DNA from: Aeromonas diversa CDC 2478-85
GTDB lineage: Bacteria > Pseudomonadota > Gammaproteobacteria > Enterobacterales > Aeromonadaceae
Assembly: GCF_000819805.1 (NCBI RefSeq)
Contig: NZ_CDCE01000020.1
Location: 1 to 64,000, forward strand
Length of the DNA stretch: 64,000 bases
Direction: 5' to 3'
The number at the start of each line of letters is the position of its first letter. Within the stretch, counting starts at the first letter, position 1. Made by a program: the position numbers and the translations under genes. Shown piece by piece: positions 1-9,681 of the stretch. The notes under the pieces were generated by a model, which did not search any database, had not been told where the DNA came from, and saw nothing but the letters and a program-made list of their open reading frames with translations.

Positions 1-11
1 GACAATCTGTT

Positions 12-87
<76 letters not shown>

Positions 88-112
88 AAAAATTTGCAGA
101 TGATATTCCGTT

Positions 113-188
<76 letters not shown>

Positions 189-212
189 ATCATCCGCAGA
201 TGACCCTCCATT

Positions 213-288
<76 letters not shown>

Positions 289-400
289 AATTCTCTTTTC
301 TCTCTCCCTGTTATCTCAAGCAGAATCTGTTCCAGCTAATCGGCTGCGATCATTTATTCGCCATTGGTTTGACTTGTCTCAATGGGCTCCTTGCGACCTC

Positions 401-428
401 TTGGCACCGATCCCTGTTTTTTTATACT
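401..428 (+). promoter_or_regulatory. sigma70-type promoter for the small gene at 460
   Basis: TTGGCA (401-406, 5/6 match) and TATACT (423-428, 5/6 match) are separated by 16 bp. Transcription would start near 435, leaving a leader of about 25 nt. The rest of the 289-459 gap shows nothing else recognisable. Confidence 0.6.
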
Positions 429-459
429 GGAATCGAGTCAATGAGGGGAGGAGTCGATC

Positions 460-915
460 ATGCGCTTCCAACAGATCAAGGACTTGCTGCACTACCTGGA
501 GCAGGTGCACCAGATGTTGTCCCGCTTGTACGCTCGACTCGAACGGCAGGCGGATGCCGAACGCAGTCGACTGCTGCTGGCGTACCTCAGGGGACGTGAG
601 GAGTCGGCGCTGGTCCATCTGCAGGAGTATCAGCGACAGATGCGTGAGGGGATTGCCGATACCTGGCTGGAGCTGGGGTTTGCCGATGACCTGATCCCGC
701 TCATCAACCAGAGTGAGCTGCCGGCGACCATGACCACGGACCATATCGTCTCTCTGGCCGATGGGATCGAGAGTCGGCTGGTGAGCGAGCTCTCCCGCCT
801 GGCCAGGGAGTGCCCGACCGAGACCACCGCCAGCCTGCTCGACACCCTGGCCGCGCTGGAGCAGCAGCGGCGCAACCGGTTGGTGCACGGGGCGCACCGT
901 CTGGACGACATCTGA
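460..915 (+). CDS. small helical protein of unknown function
   Basis: A 151-residue soluble protein, strongly alpha-helical and charged throughout, with no signal peptide, membrane segment or cysteine cluster. Heptad-like leucines in the first 70 residues (for example LLHYLEQVHQML) suggest a helical bundle or coiled coil. I do not recognise the family. The ATG has a good ribosome site (GGGGAGGAG) and its own promoter upstream, and a strong hairpin follows the stop, so it is a single-gene unit. It sits where E. coli has no gene between glyVXY and queG, so it is a lineage-specific insertion. Function cannot be assigned. Confidence 0.8.
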   Translation: MRFQQIKDLLHYLEQVHQMLSRLYARLERQADAERSRLLLAYLRGREESALVHLQEYQRQMREGIADTWLELGFADDLIPLINQSELPATMTTDHIVSLADGIESRLVSELSRLARECPTETTASLLDTLAALEQQRRNRLVHGAHRLDDI

Positions 916-923
916 CGGTCAAG

Positions 924-946
924 GAAGAGGGAGTGTCTCCCTCTTC
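924..946. terminator. bidirectional intrinsic terminator
   Basis: A perfect 10-bp stem (924-933 with 937-946, GAAGAGGGAG) and a 3-nt loop, followed by TTTC on the plus strand. It lies between the convergent genes ending at 915 and 952. Confidence 0.7.
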
Positions 947-951
947 TTTCA

Positions 952-1710
952 TCAGCGTCTGGGCTTCTTGCCGGCTTGCTGGGCGGCGGCGTAGAGGGCC
1001 GCTCCTATGATGCCGGCCTGATTCAGGCTGGCCGCCGGCAGCAGAGGGGCCCGGGTGGCTATCCTGTCGATGAACTTGTCTATCTTGGCGGCGCTGCCGC
1101 CGCCCAGGATGAAGAGATCCGGGGAGAAGAGGAACTCGAGGCGCGCCAGGTATTGGTTGAAGCGCTTGCCCCATTTGCCCCAGCCGAGATCCTCGCGCTT
1201 GCGTACCGCATCGGAGCAGTAGTGCTCGGCGACCATCCCCTCCAGCATCAGGTGACCCAGCTCGGTGTTGGGCAGCAGATGGCCGTTCACAAACACGGCG
1301 GTGCCGATGCCGGTACCGACCGTGATCAGGATGACTACCCCCTCATGCCCCTTGCCCTGGCCGAAGCTCATCTCGGCGAGCCCGGCCGCATCGGCGTCGT
1401 TGAGCACGAAGCAGGGCTGGCCGGTGATCTCGCCAAACAGCCGCGCGGCGTCGGTCTCGACCCAGCTCGGGTCTATGTTGGCGGCGCTCTTGGCGACCCC
1501 GTGGTGGATGATGGCGGGGAAGCCGCAGCCCACTGGGCCCTTCCACTGAAAGTGTTCGACCAGCGCCTTGAGGGTGTGGGCGATGGCCGCCGGGGTGGCC
1601 GGCTGCGGGGTGGGGATACGGTGACGCTCGCCGATGAGCTCTCCCGTCGTGGTATCGACCAGGCATCCCTTGATACCAGAGCCGCCGATATCGACTCCCA
1701 AAATCTGCAT
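952..1710 (-). CDS. ppgK: ROK-family kinase, probable polyphosphate glucokinase
   Basis: 252 residues. It opens with the ROK phosphate-binding motif DIGGSGIKG (residues 6-14), has the catalytic NDADAAG around residue 103 and the second glycine-rich loop GTGIGTAVF near 132. ROK sugar kinases normally carry a zinc motif CxCGxxGC after the ELGH element. Here ELGHLMLEG is followed by a Trp-rich stretch ([13 protein letters not shown]) with no cysteine pair, which is the arrangement of polyphosphate/ATP-glucose phosphotransferases. The expected reaction is phosphorylation of glucose with polyphosphate (or ATP) in the cytosol. It stands alone between a terminator and queG. A plain ATP glucokinase is the main alternative. 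Confidence 0.85.
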   Translation of the reverse strand: MQILGVDIGGSGIKGCLVDTTTGELIGERHRIPTPQPATPAAIAHTLKALVEHFQWKGPVGCGFPAIIHHGVAKSAANIDPSWVETDAARLFGEITGQPCFVLNDADAAGLAEMSFGQGKGHEGVVILITVGTGIGTAVFVNGHLLPNTELGHLMLEGMVAEHYCSDAVRKREDLGWGKWGKRFNQYLARLEFLFSPDLFILGGGSAAKIDKFIDRIATRAPLLPAASLNQAGIIGAALYAAAQQAGKKPRR

Positions 1711-1783
1711 CTTCTACTCCTTGTCTGGGCCCTTGGCGGCACAGGATGAAAAACCGGACGGCCCGGCGCAAGTGCGGGGGACT

Positions 1784-2932
1784 CTAGGCGTGATCCGGCA
1801 GACCTTTTTCGATGCAGCGGATCAGCCGTTGCGTCTTCTTGTTCTCTTCTTCGGCGCGAGTCTTGAGGGTGGCGAGCGCCCAGTCGATGTGCTCGGCTAC
1901 CAGGGGTGAGGCATCGGGACGCCCCTGCTCGAGCGCCTCGATCACGGCGGCATCGGCCGGCCCGTTGCCAAGGGCCACCGCCAGGTTGCGGCGCCAGCGT
2001 TGGTAGCCGATGCGACGGATCGGGCTCCCCTCGGTGTGCTTGAGAAACGCCGGCTCGTCCCAGCTCCACAGGGTGAGCAGGGGCGGGCGGTGCAGGTTGG
2101 GGCGCGGGCTGAAGTCCGGCTCCGGGGTGGCGCCCGCGTAGCGGTTCCAGGGGCAGATCAGCTGGCAATCGTCGCAGCCGTAGATGCGGTTGCCGAGTGC
2201 CGGGCGCAGCTCTACCGGAATGGGATCGTCGCTCTCTATGGTGAGGTAGGAGATGCAGCGCCGCCCGTCCACCACGTAGGGGGCGACGATGGCCCCGGTG
2301 GGGCAGATGGTGAGGCAGGCGGTGCACTTGCCGCACTGCTCTTTCTCCACCGGCGCGTCGAGGGGCAGCGGGATATTGACCAACAACTCCCCCAGGAAGA
2401 AGAAGGAGCCCGCCTCGGCGTTGAGCAGCAGGGAGTGCTTGCCCACCCAACCGAGCCCCGCCTTGGCCGCCAGGGGGCGCTCGAGTATGGGGGCCGAGTC
2501 GACGAAGGGGCGGTAGCCGAGCCCGGCACAGGCTTGCTCGATGCGCTCGCCAAGCTGCTTGAGGCGATTGCGCAACACCTTGTGATAGTCGCGGCCGAGG
2601 GCATAGCGGCTGATATAGCCGAGGCGTGGGTCGCGCAGGGTGGCGGCGAAGCCCGCCTCGAAGGGGAGGTAGTTCATCCGCACCGAGATGACGCGCAGGG
2701 TGCCCGGCAGCAGCTCGTCGGGACGGGCGCGCAGCATGCCATGGCGTTCCATGTACTCCATGCTGCCGTGGTAGCCGGCATCGAGCCAGGCCTGCAGGCG
2801 CGGCTCCTCGAGGCGCAGGTCGGTGTCGGTAATGCCGGCCTGGTCGAAGCCTAGCTCCCGTGCCCATAGCTTGATATGGTGGGCCAGGGCGTGCAGATCG
2901 CACTCGGGAGAGGGTAGCGGGAGGGAACTCAT
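1784..2932 (-). CDS. queG: epoxyqueuosine reductase
   Basis: 382 residues, the usual length for QueG, the cobalamin and iron-sulfur enzyme that reduces epoxyqueuosine to queuosine at the wobble base of tRNAs for His, Asp, Asn and Tyr. Two 4Fe-4S binding clusters are visible: CGKCTACLTICPTG (about residues 200-213) and CDDCQLICPWN (about 254-264). The N-terminal region ARELGFDQAGITDTD matches the family start. It is transcribed divergently from nnr, and the two start codons share two bases, so each gene's promoter must lie inside the other's coding sequence. Confidence 0.97.
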   Translation of the reverse strand: MSSLPLPSPECDLHALAHHIKLWARELGFDQAGITDTDLRLEEPRLQAWLDAGYHGSMEYMERHGMLRARPDELLPGTLRVISVRMNYLPFEAGFAATLRDPRLGYISRYALGRDYHKVLRNRLKQLGERIEQACAGLGYRPFVDSAPILERPLAAKAGLGWVGKHSLLLNAEAGSFFFLGELLVNIPLPLDAPVEKEQCGKCTACLTICPTGAIVAPYVVDGRRCISYLTIESDDPIPVELRPALGNRIYGCDDCQLICPWNRYAGATPEPDFSPRPNLHRPPLLTLWSWDEPAFLKHTEGSPIRRIGYQRWRRNLAVALGNGPADAAVIEALEQGRPDASPLVAEHIDWALATLKTRAEEENKKTQRLIRCIEKGLPDHA

Positions 2933-4418
2933 GGGCGAGCACTATCGGTGTGACATGGAAACGCCATCAAGTCTACCACAGGCCCTGTGGCGAGCCGAAC
3001 AGATACGCCAGGCCGAGGCCGAGCTGGCGAGCGCGGCCGGGCTCTCTCTCTACACCCTGATGGAGCGAGCCGGCAGCGCACTGCTGGCGGTGATTCAGCG
3101 CAACTGGCCCGAGGCGCGTCGTATCCTCATCTGCTGTGGCCCCGGCAACAACGGGGGGGATGGCTACGTGCTGGCTCGCCTGCTGCGCGAGCGAGGGCTG
3201 TTCGTGCAACTGGTGGCCACCCGTGAGCCGGCGCGCCTCAAGGGGGACGCCGGACGCGCCGCCGGCGCCTGGTTGGCGGCCGGGGGCGTGGCGCTGGAGT
3301 CGGTCAGTGGCATAGATACCCCAGACCTGCTGGTCGATGCCCTGCTCGGCACCGGCCTGGCCCATCAGGTGGAGGGGGCCGAGGCACACCTTATCGGCAT
3401 GATCAATCGCTGGCGAGCGGCCGGCGTGCCTGTGCTGGCGGTGGATCTCCCCTCCGGTTTACAGGCCGATACCGGCTGTGTGCTCGGCTGTGTGGTACAG
3501 GCCAGCTATACCCTTACCTTCATTGGCCTCAAACAGGGGCTGCTCACCGGGCGCGCCCCGGAATTGGTGGGGAAGTTGGGCGTGGCCAGACTGGGGATCG
3601 ATATCGAGGGGTGGGGAGAGCCCAGCGCCCTGCGCATTGACTACCCGGCGCTCACCCCTCTGCTGAGACCCCGGCGCCGCACAGCCCACAAGGGCGATCA
3701 CGGCCGGGTGTTGCTGGTCGGGGGCAATAGCGGAATGGCCGGGGCCATCCTTTTGGCGGGACGTGCCGCCCTGCGAGCCGGCGCCGGCCTGGTGTGGGTG
3801 TGTCAGCACCCCAGCTTGCCCTCGCCAGCCCTGAGCCAGCCCGAGCTGATGCAAGGGGCGCTGGAGGATGGTGACTGGGACACGGTGCGGGTCATCGGCC
3901 CCGGTCTCGGCCAGGATGAGTGGGCCAGGGGCTGTTTTGAGCGGTTCCTCTGTCAGGGGCGGTCGCTGGTGATGGATGCCGATGGCCTCAATCTGCTGGC
4001 ACAGTCGCCCCGTCATCAGGATAATTGGGTGCTCACTCCCCACCCGGGTGAGGCGGCGCGTCTGCTCGGCAGCACAGTGGCGCAGGTAGAGGCGGACCGC
4101 TTCGCCGCCGTGGTGGCACTGCAACAGCGTTATGGCGGCGTGGTGCTGCTCAAGGGGGCCGGCACCCTGATCCACGACGGTCGCCAGACCTGGCTCTGCA
4201 CCGAGGGAAATCCGGGCATGGCTGGGGGCGGCATGGGCGATCTGTTATCTGGTATAATCGCCGCCCTGTTGGCACAGGGGATGGCGCCGAGAGATGCCGT
4301 CTGTCTTGCCGTCGCCCTGCATGGGGAGGCGGCCGACCGGGCCGCGGCAGAGGGGGAGCGAGGGCTGCTCGCCTCGGATCTGCTGCCCTGGATTCGCCGA
4401 CTTGCCAATCCGTCATAA
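2931..4418 (+). CDS. nnr: bifunctional NAD(P)HX epimerase/dehydratase
   Basis: 495 residues from this ATG, which has a strong Shine-Dalgarno sequence (GGGAGGG, 2919-2925) located inside the queG start region. A second in-frame ATG at 2955 is possible but has a poorer site. The N-terminal YjeF epimerase half carries GPGNNGGDGYV and VDLPSGL; the C-terminal ADP-dependent dehydratase half carries HKGDHGRVLLVGG, VIGPGLGQ and MAGGGMGDLLSGI. The enzyme repairs hydrated NADH and NADPH. Gene order nnr-tsaE-amiB is the same as in E. coli. Confidence 0.96.
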   Translation: MGEHYRCDMETPSSLPQALWRAEQIRQAEAELASAAGLSLYTLMERAGSALLAVIQRNWPEARRILICCGPGNNGGDGYVLARLLRERGLFVQLVATREPARLKGDAGRAAGAWLAAGGVALESVSGIDTPDLLVDALLGTGLAHQVEGAEAHLIGMINRWRAAGVPVLAVDLPSGLQADTGCVLGCVVQASYTLTFIGLKQGLLTGRAPELVGKLGVARLGIDIEGWGEPSALRIDYPALTPLLRPRRRTAHKGDHGRVLLVGGNSGMAGAILLAGRAALRAGAGLVWVCQHPSLPSPALSQPELMQGALEDGDWDTVRVIGPGLGQDEWARGCFERFLCQGRSLVMDADGLNLLAQSPRHQDNWVLTPHPGEAARLLGSTVAQVEADRFAAVVALQQRYGGVVLLKGAGTLIHDGRQTWLCTEGNPGMAGGGMGDLLSGIIAALLAQGMAPRDAVCLAVALHGEAADRAAAEGERGLLASDLLPWIRRLANPS

Positions 4419-4439
4419 CCACAAGAAACGATCGAGAAC

Positions 4440-4898
4440 ATGACCAAACAGTTGTTGGTGTCGCTGCCCGATGAGGCGGCCACCGTAGATCTTGGCGGGC
4501 GATTGGCCCGTGCCCTGGAGCGGGCCACCACAGTATTCCTGCACGGTGATCTCGGTGCCGGTAAGACGACCCTGACCCGAGGCTGGGTGCAGGGGCTGGG
4601 TCATACCGGCAAGGTCAAGAGCCCCACCTATACTCTGGTCGAGCCTTATGAGCTGGCCGACTGGCAGGTGTATCACTTCGATCTCTATCGTCTGGCCGAT
4701 CCCGAGGAACTTGAGTTCATGGGGATCCGCGACTACTTCGCCGAGCAGACCCTTTGCCTGGTGGAGTGGCCCGAGAAGGGGGAGGGGTGGTTGCCTGCTC
4801 CGGATCTCGAGATCACCCTGCGTTATGTTGGAGAGCAGCGGGAGGCCGAGCTGTGTGCCCGGACTGCCATTGGTGAAGCCCTGTTACAACGGATCTGA
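4440..4898 (+). CDS. tsaE: tRNA t6A37 biosynthesis ATPase TsaE
   Basis: 152 residues with the Walker A loop GDLGAGKTT (36-44) and the family signature [10 protein letters not shown]. TsaE supports the TsaBCD complex that makes threonylcarbamoyl-adenosine at position 37 of ANN-decoding tRNAs. It lies 21 bp after nnr and 3 bp before amiB, so it is part of one operon. Confidence 0.96.
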   Translation: MTKQLLVSLPDEAATVDLGGRLARALERATTVFLHGDLGAGKTTLTRGWVQGLGHTGKVKSPTYTLVEPYELADWQVYHFDLYRLADPEELEFMGIRDYFAEQTLCLVEWPEKGEGWLPAPDLEITLRYVGEQREAELCARTAIGEALLQRI

Positions 4899-4901
4899 TA
4901 C

Positions 4902-6521
4902 GTGCGCCTTCTTATCGCCTGCCTGCTTGCCATCGCCGCTCTCCCCGCCTGGGCCAATCAGCTCAAGGGGGTGCGTATCTGGCCATCCCCCGATAGCACC
5001 CGTGTGGTGTTCGATATGGCCAGTGCCCCCGACTACCAGTTTCAGAGTCTCTCCAACCCGGCGAGGCTGATTATCGACATAAAGAACACCAGCAATGGCA
5101 CCAACCTGGCGCGTGTCGAGAACACCAGCCAGGTGGTACGATGGCTGCGAGAGAGCACGGCTCCCCAGAGGGGGAGCATCCGCCTGGTGCTGGACTTGAG
5201 TGAGCCTATCAAGCCGGTGGTCTTCCCGCTGGCTCCGGCGGGTCCCTATGGCCATCGCCTGGTGATCGACCTCCCTTACGAAGAGAAAGGCAGCCAGCCC
5301 ACCAGTAAACCGGTCGCCCGGGGTGGCCATCCCGAGGTCGTCATCGCCATCGATGCCGGCCACGGCGGGGAAGACCCGGGCTCCATCGGTCCGCGCCGTA
5401 CCTTTGAGAAGCGGGTCACCCTGGCTATCTCCCAGCACCTGGCGGCCCTCATCGACCGCGAGCCTGGCATGCGGGCCGTGATGACCCGGCGCGGGGACTA
5501 CTTCGTCGATCTCAACCGCCGCTCTGAAATCGCCCGCAAGGGGAAATCGGATCTTCTGATCTCGGTGCACGCCGACAGCTTCAACAGTTCGGCGCCGCGG
5601 GGCGCCTCGGTCTGGGTACTCTCGACCAACCGCGCCAACCGCGAGATGGGCCGCTGGCTTGAGCAGCAGGAGAAGCAGTCCGAGCTGCTCGGCGGGGTGG
5701 GCAAGGTGATCGCCGAGTCCGACCCCAACCCCTATCTGGCGCGCACCTTCCTGGATCTCTCCATGGACAAGTCCAGGGCTGAGGGTTATGACGTGAGCCG
5801 TCAGATCCTGCGCCATCTCGGTCAGGTGGCGCGTCTGCACAAGAAGGCGCCCCAGCACGCCAGCCTGGCGGTGCTCAAGTCTCCGGATATCCCATCGGTG
5901 CTGGTTGAGACCGGGTTTATCTCCAACCATGATGAGGAGAAGCTGCTCGGCTCCTCCGCTTATCAGCAGAAGGTGGCCCGCGCCATTTTCCAGGGGATCC
6001 GCACCTACTATCGCAGTCACCCGACCAAGGGACCCATGCTGACGGGCAAGGCCAAGCCAACCCAGAGCGTGGCGGCGGCCGTCCCCGAGCGTCAGGTGGT
6101 TCAGCCAGCCCCCGTCTCCAGCGGCTCCGGGGCGGGCGTCATCAAACCCTACAGCGAGGTGGCCAATGCCCCGAGCCGCCCCGTCGCCAGCGTGACAGCC
6201 CAGGCCAGCGGACGTCATCTAGTCAAGCGCGGCGAGAGCCTCTCGCTGCTCGCCTTGCGCTACGGTACGACCCAGGCGGCCCTGGTCGAGCTCAACAACC
6301 TGAGATCCCGCGAGATCCAGATCGGCCAGACGCTGAGAGTCCCCGCCACTCAGGTGACGAGCACGGTGAAACCGCCGCTCCGTCATCAGGTGAAGCGAGG
6401 GGAGAGCCTGTCGCGCCTTGCCGAGCGTTACGGCCTGACTCAGGCCCGGTTGGTCGAATACAACAACCTGAAGTCGCGGGAAATCCAGATCGGCCAGGTG
6501 CTGAAGATCCCGCAGGAGTAA
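4902..6521 (+). CDS. amiB: N-acetylmuramoyl-L-alanine amidase AmiB with two LysM repeats
   Basis: 539 residues. A signal peptide (MRLLIACLLAIAALPAWA) is followed by an AMIN domain (about 20-130), then the zinc amidase domain beginning VIAIDAGHGGEDPG (about 146), with SVHAD and ETGFISN elements. The C-terminus carries two LysM repeats (about 440-485 and 495-538), each with RGESL...RYG...NNL. The enzyme cleaves septal peptidoglycan at daughter-cell separation. The start is GTG, 3 bp after the tsaE stop. Two LysM modules are more than E. coli AmiB (one) has. Confidence 0.95.
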   Translation: MRLLIACLLAIAALPAWANQLKGVRIWPSPDSTRVVFDMASAPDYQFQSLSNPARLIIDIKNTSNGTNLARVENTSQVVRWLRESTAPQRGSIRLVLDLSEPIKPVVFPLAPAGPYGHRLVIDLPYEEKGSQPTSKPVARGGHPEVVIAIDAGHGGEDPGSIGPRRTFEKRVTLAISQHLAALIDREPGMRAVMTRRGDYFVDLNRRSEIARKGKSDLLISVHADSFNSSAPRGASVWVLSTNRANREMGRWLEQQEKQSELLGGVGKVIAESDPNPYLARTFLDLSMDKSRAEGYDVSRQILRHLGQVARLHKKAPQHASLAVLKSPDIPSVLVETGFISNHDEEKLLGSSAYQQKVARAIFQGIRTYYRSHPTKGPMLTGKAKPTQSVAAAVPERQVVQPAPVSSGSGAGVIKPYSEVANAPSRPVASVTAQASGRHLVKRGESLSLLALRYGTTQAALVELNNLRSREIQIGQTLRVPATQVTSTVKPPLRHQVKRGESLSRLAERYGLTQARLVEYNNLKSREIQIGQVLKIPQE

Positions 6522-6524
6522 GCC

Positions 6525-8360
6525 ATGCCGATCCGTATCCTGCCGCCCATCCTTGCCAACCAGATCGCCGCCGGTGAGGTGGTCGAGCGCCCCTCTTCCG
6601 TGGTGAAGGAGCTGGTCGAGAACAGCCTCGATGCCGGGGCCGATCGGGTCGAGATCGACATCGAGAAGGGGGGCGCCAAGCTGATCCGGATCCGTGATAA
6701 CGGCTGCGGTGTGCCCCAGGATGAGCTGGTGCTGGCGCTCTCTCGCCACGCCACCTCCAAGGTGGCGACCCTGGACGATCTGGAAGGGATTGCCAGCCTG
6801 GGCTTTCGCGGTGAGGCGCTCGCCTCGATCAGCTCAGTATCGCGTCTCACCTTTACCTCCCGTACCGCCAGCCAGACCGAGGCGTGGCAGGCCGAGGCGG
6901 AAGGGAGAGAGATGCAGGTGGTGGTGCGCCCCGCCGCTCATCCGGTCGGCACCACGGTGGAGGTCAGCGATCTCTTCTTCAACACCCCGGCCCGGCGCAA
7001 GTTCCTGCGCAGCGAGAAGACCGAGTTCGCCCATATCGACGAGCTGATCCGGCGCATCGCCCTGTCACGCTTCGACATCACCCTGATCCTGCGCCACAAC
7101 GGCAAGGTAGTACGCCAGTACAAGGCGGCCCAGGCGGTGCAGGAGCAGGAGCGACGTCTCGCCGCCGTGTGCGGTACCCCCTTTATGCATCATGCGCTGG
7201 CGGTGGAGAGCGAGCATAGCGATGTGCGTCTGCGTGGCTGGATCTCGACCCCCCAGGGGGCGCGGCCGCAAAACGACCTGCAGTACACCTATGTCAACGG
7301 GCGCATGATGCGCGACAAACTCATCAACCACGCCATTCGCCAGGCGTATGACGAGCTGTTGCCCCCCGAGCATCACGCCGCCTATGTGCTCTATATCGAG
7401 CTCGATCCGCGCCAGGTGGATGTGAACGTGCATCCTGCCAAGCACGAGGTGCGCTTCCACCAGGCCCGGCTGGTGCACGACTTCATCTTCCAGGCGCTCT
7501 ATACGGCACTGCGTCAGGCGGCCGATGTCGAGCCTCCCCTGGCCGAGAGCCAGGTTGAGTTGCCCAGTGCGCCGGCGCCCGTCTATCCAGGCCAGGCCCC
7601 CAAGGCCGAGTGGTACGAGGCCGAGCACGCCTATCGCCCGCCTGCGGCGGTGCATGAATCCGCGGGCGGGTTTTCCGCTGGGCGAGGGGGCAGAGAGCTC
7701 CGCGAGGGAATAGATCCCCGCGCCGTGCGTGGCATGCAGGCGTTGATGAGTACACTGCCGGCGGCCGAGCCGCGGCCACAGCCCGAGGCGGTAGTGGGAG
7801 CCGGTGCACGCGCCCTCTCGCTGGTGCAGGGGCGTTATCTATTGTGGGAGCAGGAGGGGCGCCTCGGTCTGCTCTCATTGCGCTGTGCCGAAGGGGTGCT
7901 GCTGTTGGCCCATCTTCAGGAGCAGTGGCCCCAGGGGCTGACCACCCAGCCGCTGTTGCTGCCGGTTTCGCTCAAGTTGCCGGCAAGCCTGCTCGAGCAG
8001 AGCGAGCTGCGGGGCGAGGTGCTCAGGCGTATGGGCTTCGAGTCGAAGGGCGGGGGGCGCGATGCCCTCATCCTCACCCGGGTGCCGGCCCTGTTGCGTA
8101 GCTGCGACCTGGCACGGCTCTTCCCCGAGCTGTTGCAAATGTTGGCCAGCCTGCCGGAGGCGATAGGCGAGTCGGAGCGGGATCTGCTCTGCCGTTGGCT
8201 CATCGAGCAGGGGGCTGGCGCCGCCAAGGTCTATGACTTCACCAGCGCCAGCCGCCTGTTGCAGGAGCTGGCCAGCGATTATTCCGACCAGCTGGCGGGG
8301 CCGCCGTTGACGCGTCTGTTGCCAGTGACCGAACTGATAGAGGAGTTTGAACGTGGCTGA
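6525..8360 (+). CDS. mutL: DNA mismatch repair protein MutL
   Basis: 611 residues. GHKL ATPase motifs are intact: [11 protein letters not shown] (about 36), RIRDNGCGV (about 58) and [12 protein letters not shown] (about 90), followed by [13 protein letters not shown]. The C-terminal dimerisation domain (about 430-611) lacks the DQHA(X)2E(X)4E endonuclease motif, as expected for species that use MutH. MutL links MutS to downstream repair factors. It starts 3 bp after amiB and its last 8 bases overlap the start of miaA. Confidence 0.97.
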   Translation: MPIRILPPILANQIAAGEVVERPSSVVKELVENSLDAGADRVEIDIEKGGAKLIRIRDNGCGVPQDELVLALSRHATSKVATLDDLEGIASLGFRGEALASISSVSRLTFTSRTASQTEAWQAEAEGREMQVVVRPAAHPVGTTVEVSDLFFNTPARRKFLRSEKTEFAHIDELIRRIALSRFDITLILRHNGKVVRQYKAAQAVQEQERRLAAVCGTPFMHHALAVESEHSDVRLRGWISTPQGARPQNDLQYTYVNGRMMRDKLINHAIRQAYDELLPPEHHAAYVLYIELDPRQVDVNVHPAKHEVRFHQARLVHDFIFQALYTALRQAADVEPPLAESQVELPSAPAPVYPGQAPKAEWYEAEHAYRPPAAVHESAGGFSAGRGGRELREGIDPRAVRGMQALMSTLPAAEPRPQPEAVVGAGARALSLVQGRYLLWEQEGRLGLLSLRCAEGVLLLAHLQEQWPQGLTTQPLLLPVSLKLPASLLEQSELRGEVLRRMGFESKGGGRDALILTRVPALLRSCDLARLFPELLQMLASLPEAIGESERDLLCRWLIEQGAGAAKVYDFTSASRLLQELASDYSDQLAGPPLTRLLPVTELIEEFERG

Positions 8361-9279
8361 GTTGCCCCAGGCAATTTTTCTGATGGGGCCGACCGCCTCG
8401 GGCAAGACGGATCTCGCCATTGCGCTCACCCGTGCGCTGCCCTGCGACATCATCAGCGTCGATTCTGCCTTGATCTACCGGGGCATGGACATAGGTACCG
8501 CCAAGCCGAGCGCCGCCGAGCTGGCCGCCGCACCGCATCGGTTGATCGACATACTGGACCCGGCCCAGAGCTATTCGGCCGCCGATTTTCGCCGCGATGC
8601 CCTGCGCGAGATGGCGGAGATCGCCGGTCGTGGCCGCATTCCCCTTCTGGTTGGCGGCACCATGCTCTACTTCAAGGCGCTGCTGGAGGGGCTCTCGCCG
8701 CTCCCCTCGGCCGATCCCGAGGTGCGCCGTCAGCTGGAAGAGGAGGCCGAACGCCTCGGCTGGCAGGCGTTGCACGATGAACTGACGCGTGTCGACCCGG
8801 TGGCCGGTGCGCGCATCCACCCCAACGATCCCCAGCGCCTGACCCGGGCTCTCGAAGTCTATCGGGTGAGCGGCAAGACCCTCACCGAACTGACGCAGAT
8901 TCAGGGAGAGGCGCTGCCCTATCGGGTGAGTCAGTTTGCCATCGCTCCCGAGGAGCGCGGCGAACTGCACCGTCGCATCGAGTTGAGGTTTGATCTCATG
9001 CTGCAAGGAGAGTTTGAGGCCGAGGTGCGTCGCCTGCTGGAGCGGGGCGATTTGACGCCGGATCTTCCCTCCATCCGCTGTGTGGGTTATCGCCAGATGT
9101 GGGACTACCTGATTGGGGAGGTCGGTTATGACGAGATGCGGTATCGTGGCATAGTGGCGACCCGGCAACTGGCCAAGCGTCAGATGACCTGGTTGCGCAG
9201 TTGGCCCGATATTACCTGGCTGACGACGGGGAGTGAGGATAACGTTCAGCGAGTGCTCAGCGTCGTTGGTGTAGCTTGA
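8353..9279 (+). CDS. miaA: tRNA dimethylallyltransferase
   Basis: 308 residues. Walker A is GPTASGKTD (about 12-20), followed by [16 protein letters not shown] and [15 protein letters not shown]. It adds the isopentenyl group to A37 of UNN-decoding tRNAs. The start is GTG at 8353 inside the end of mutL, preceded by AGGAG at 8341-8345; an upstream TTG at 8347 is in frame but badly spaced. Confidence 0.96.
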   Translation: MAELPQAIFLMGPTASGKTDLAIALTRALPCDIISVDSALIYRGMDIGTAKPSAAELAAAPHRLIDILDPAQSYSAADFRRDALREMAEIAGRGRIPLLVGGTMLYFKALLEGLSPLPSADPEVRRQLEEEAERLGWQALHDELTRVDPVAGARIHPNDPQRLTRALEVYRVSGKTLTELTQIQGEALPYRVSQFAIAPEERGELHRRIELRFDLMLQGEFEAEVRRLLERGDLTPDLPSIRCVGYRQMWDYLIGEVGYDEMRYRGIVATRQLAKRQMTWLRSWPDITWLTTGSEDNVQRVLSVVGVA

Positions 9280-9294
9280 CACTCCTTGTATAAT
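9266..9294 (+). promoter_or_regulatory. probable hfq promoter
   Basis: TTGGTG (9266-9271) and a perfect TATAAT (9289-9294) with a 17-bp spacer, overlapping the miaA stop. The 65-nt leader that follows is A-rich. A TTGACA at 9276 is too close to this -10 to be used with it. In E. coli, hfq is also transcribed from promoters within miaA. Confidence 0.6.
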
Positions 9295-9358
9295 CAGGTT
9301 GTTATATCGACGACCAACGTTTTACAACAACAAACACAATTAAATGAAGGAAAGAAAG

Positions 9359-9628
9359 ATGGCTAAGGGGCAATCTCTTCAAGACCCGTTTTTGAATGCG
9401 CTGCGCCGTGAGCGTATTCCGGTTTCTATCTATTTGGTGAACGGCATCAAACTGCAAGGTCAAATCGAGTCCTTCGACCAGTTCGTCATCCTGCTCAAGA
9501 ACACCGTCAGTCAGATGGTTTACAAGCACGCCATCTCTACCGTGGTGCCGGCTCGCGCCGTTAACCATCATCAGCATGCTGCCCCGGGCGGTCAGTCCGA
9601 CGAGCAGCAGGGCGAGAGTGAAGTCTGA
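9359..9628 (+). CDS. hfq: RNA chaperone Hfq
   Basis: 89 residues starting [16 protein letters not shown]. The Sm1 motif ([19 protein letters not shown]) and Sm2 motif ([10 protein letters not shown]) are intact. It forms the hexameric ring that pairs small RNAs with mRNAs. An in-frame ATG at 9344 would add five residues, but the AAGGAAAGAAAG tract sits correctly for 9359. The C-terminal tail (about 25 residues, His/Gln/Glu rich) is shorter than the E. coli tail. Confidence 0.98.
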   Translation: MAKGQSLQDPFLNALRRERIPVSIYLVNGIKLQGQIESFDQFVILLKNTVSQMVYKHAISTVVPARAVNHHQHAAPGGQSDEQQGESEV

Positions 9629-9681
9629 CTTACTGCGGGCTATCTCCATGGATAGCCTCATGAAAATGAAGGAGTTTACGC

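Noticed and set aside
9276-9294. TTGACA/TATAAT pair as the hfq promoter
   Set aside because: Only 7 bp separate the two hexamers; the TTGGTG 17 bp upstream of TATAAT is used instead.
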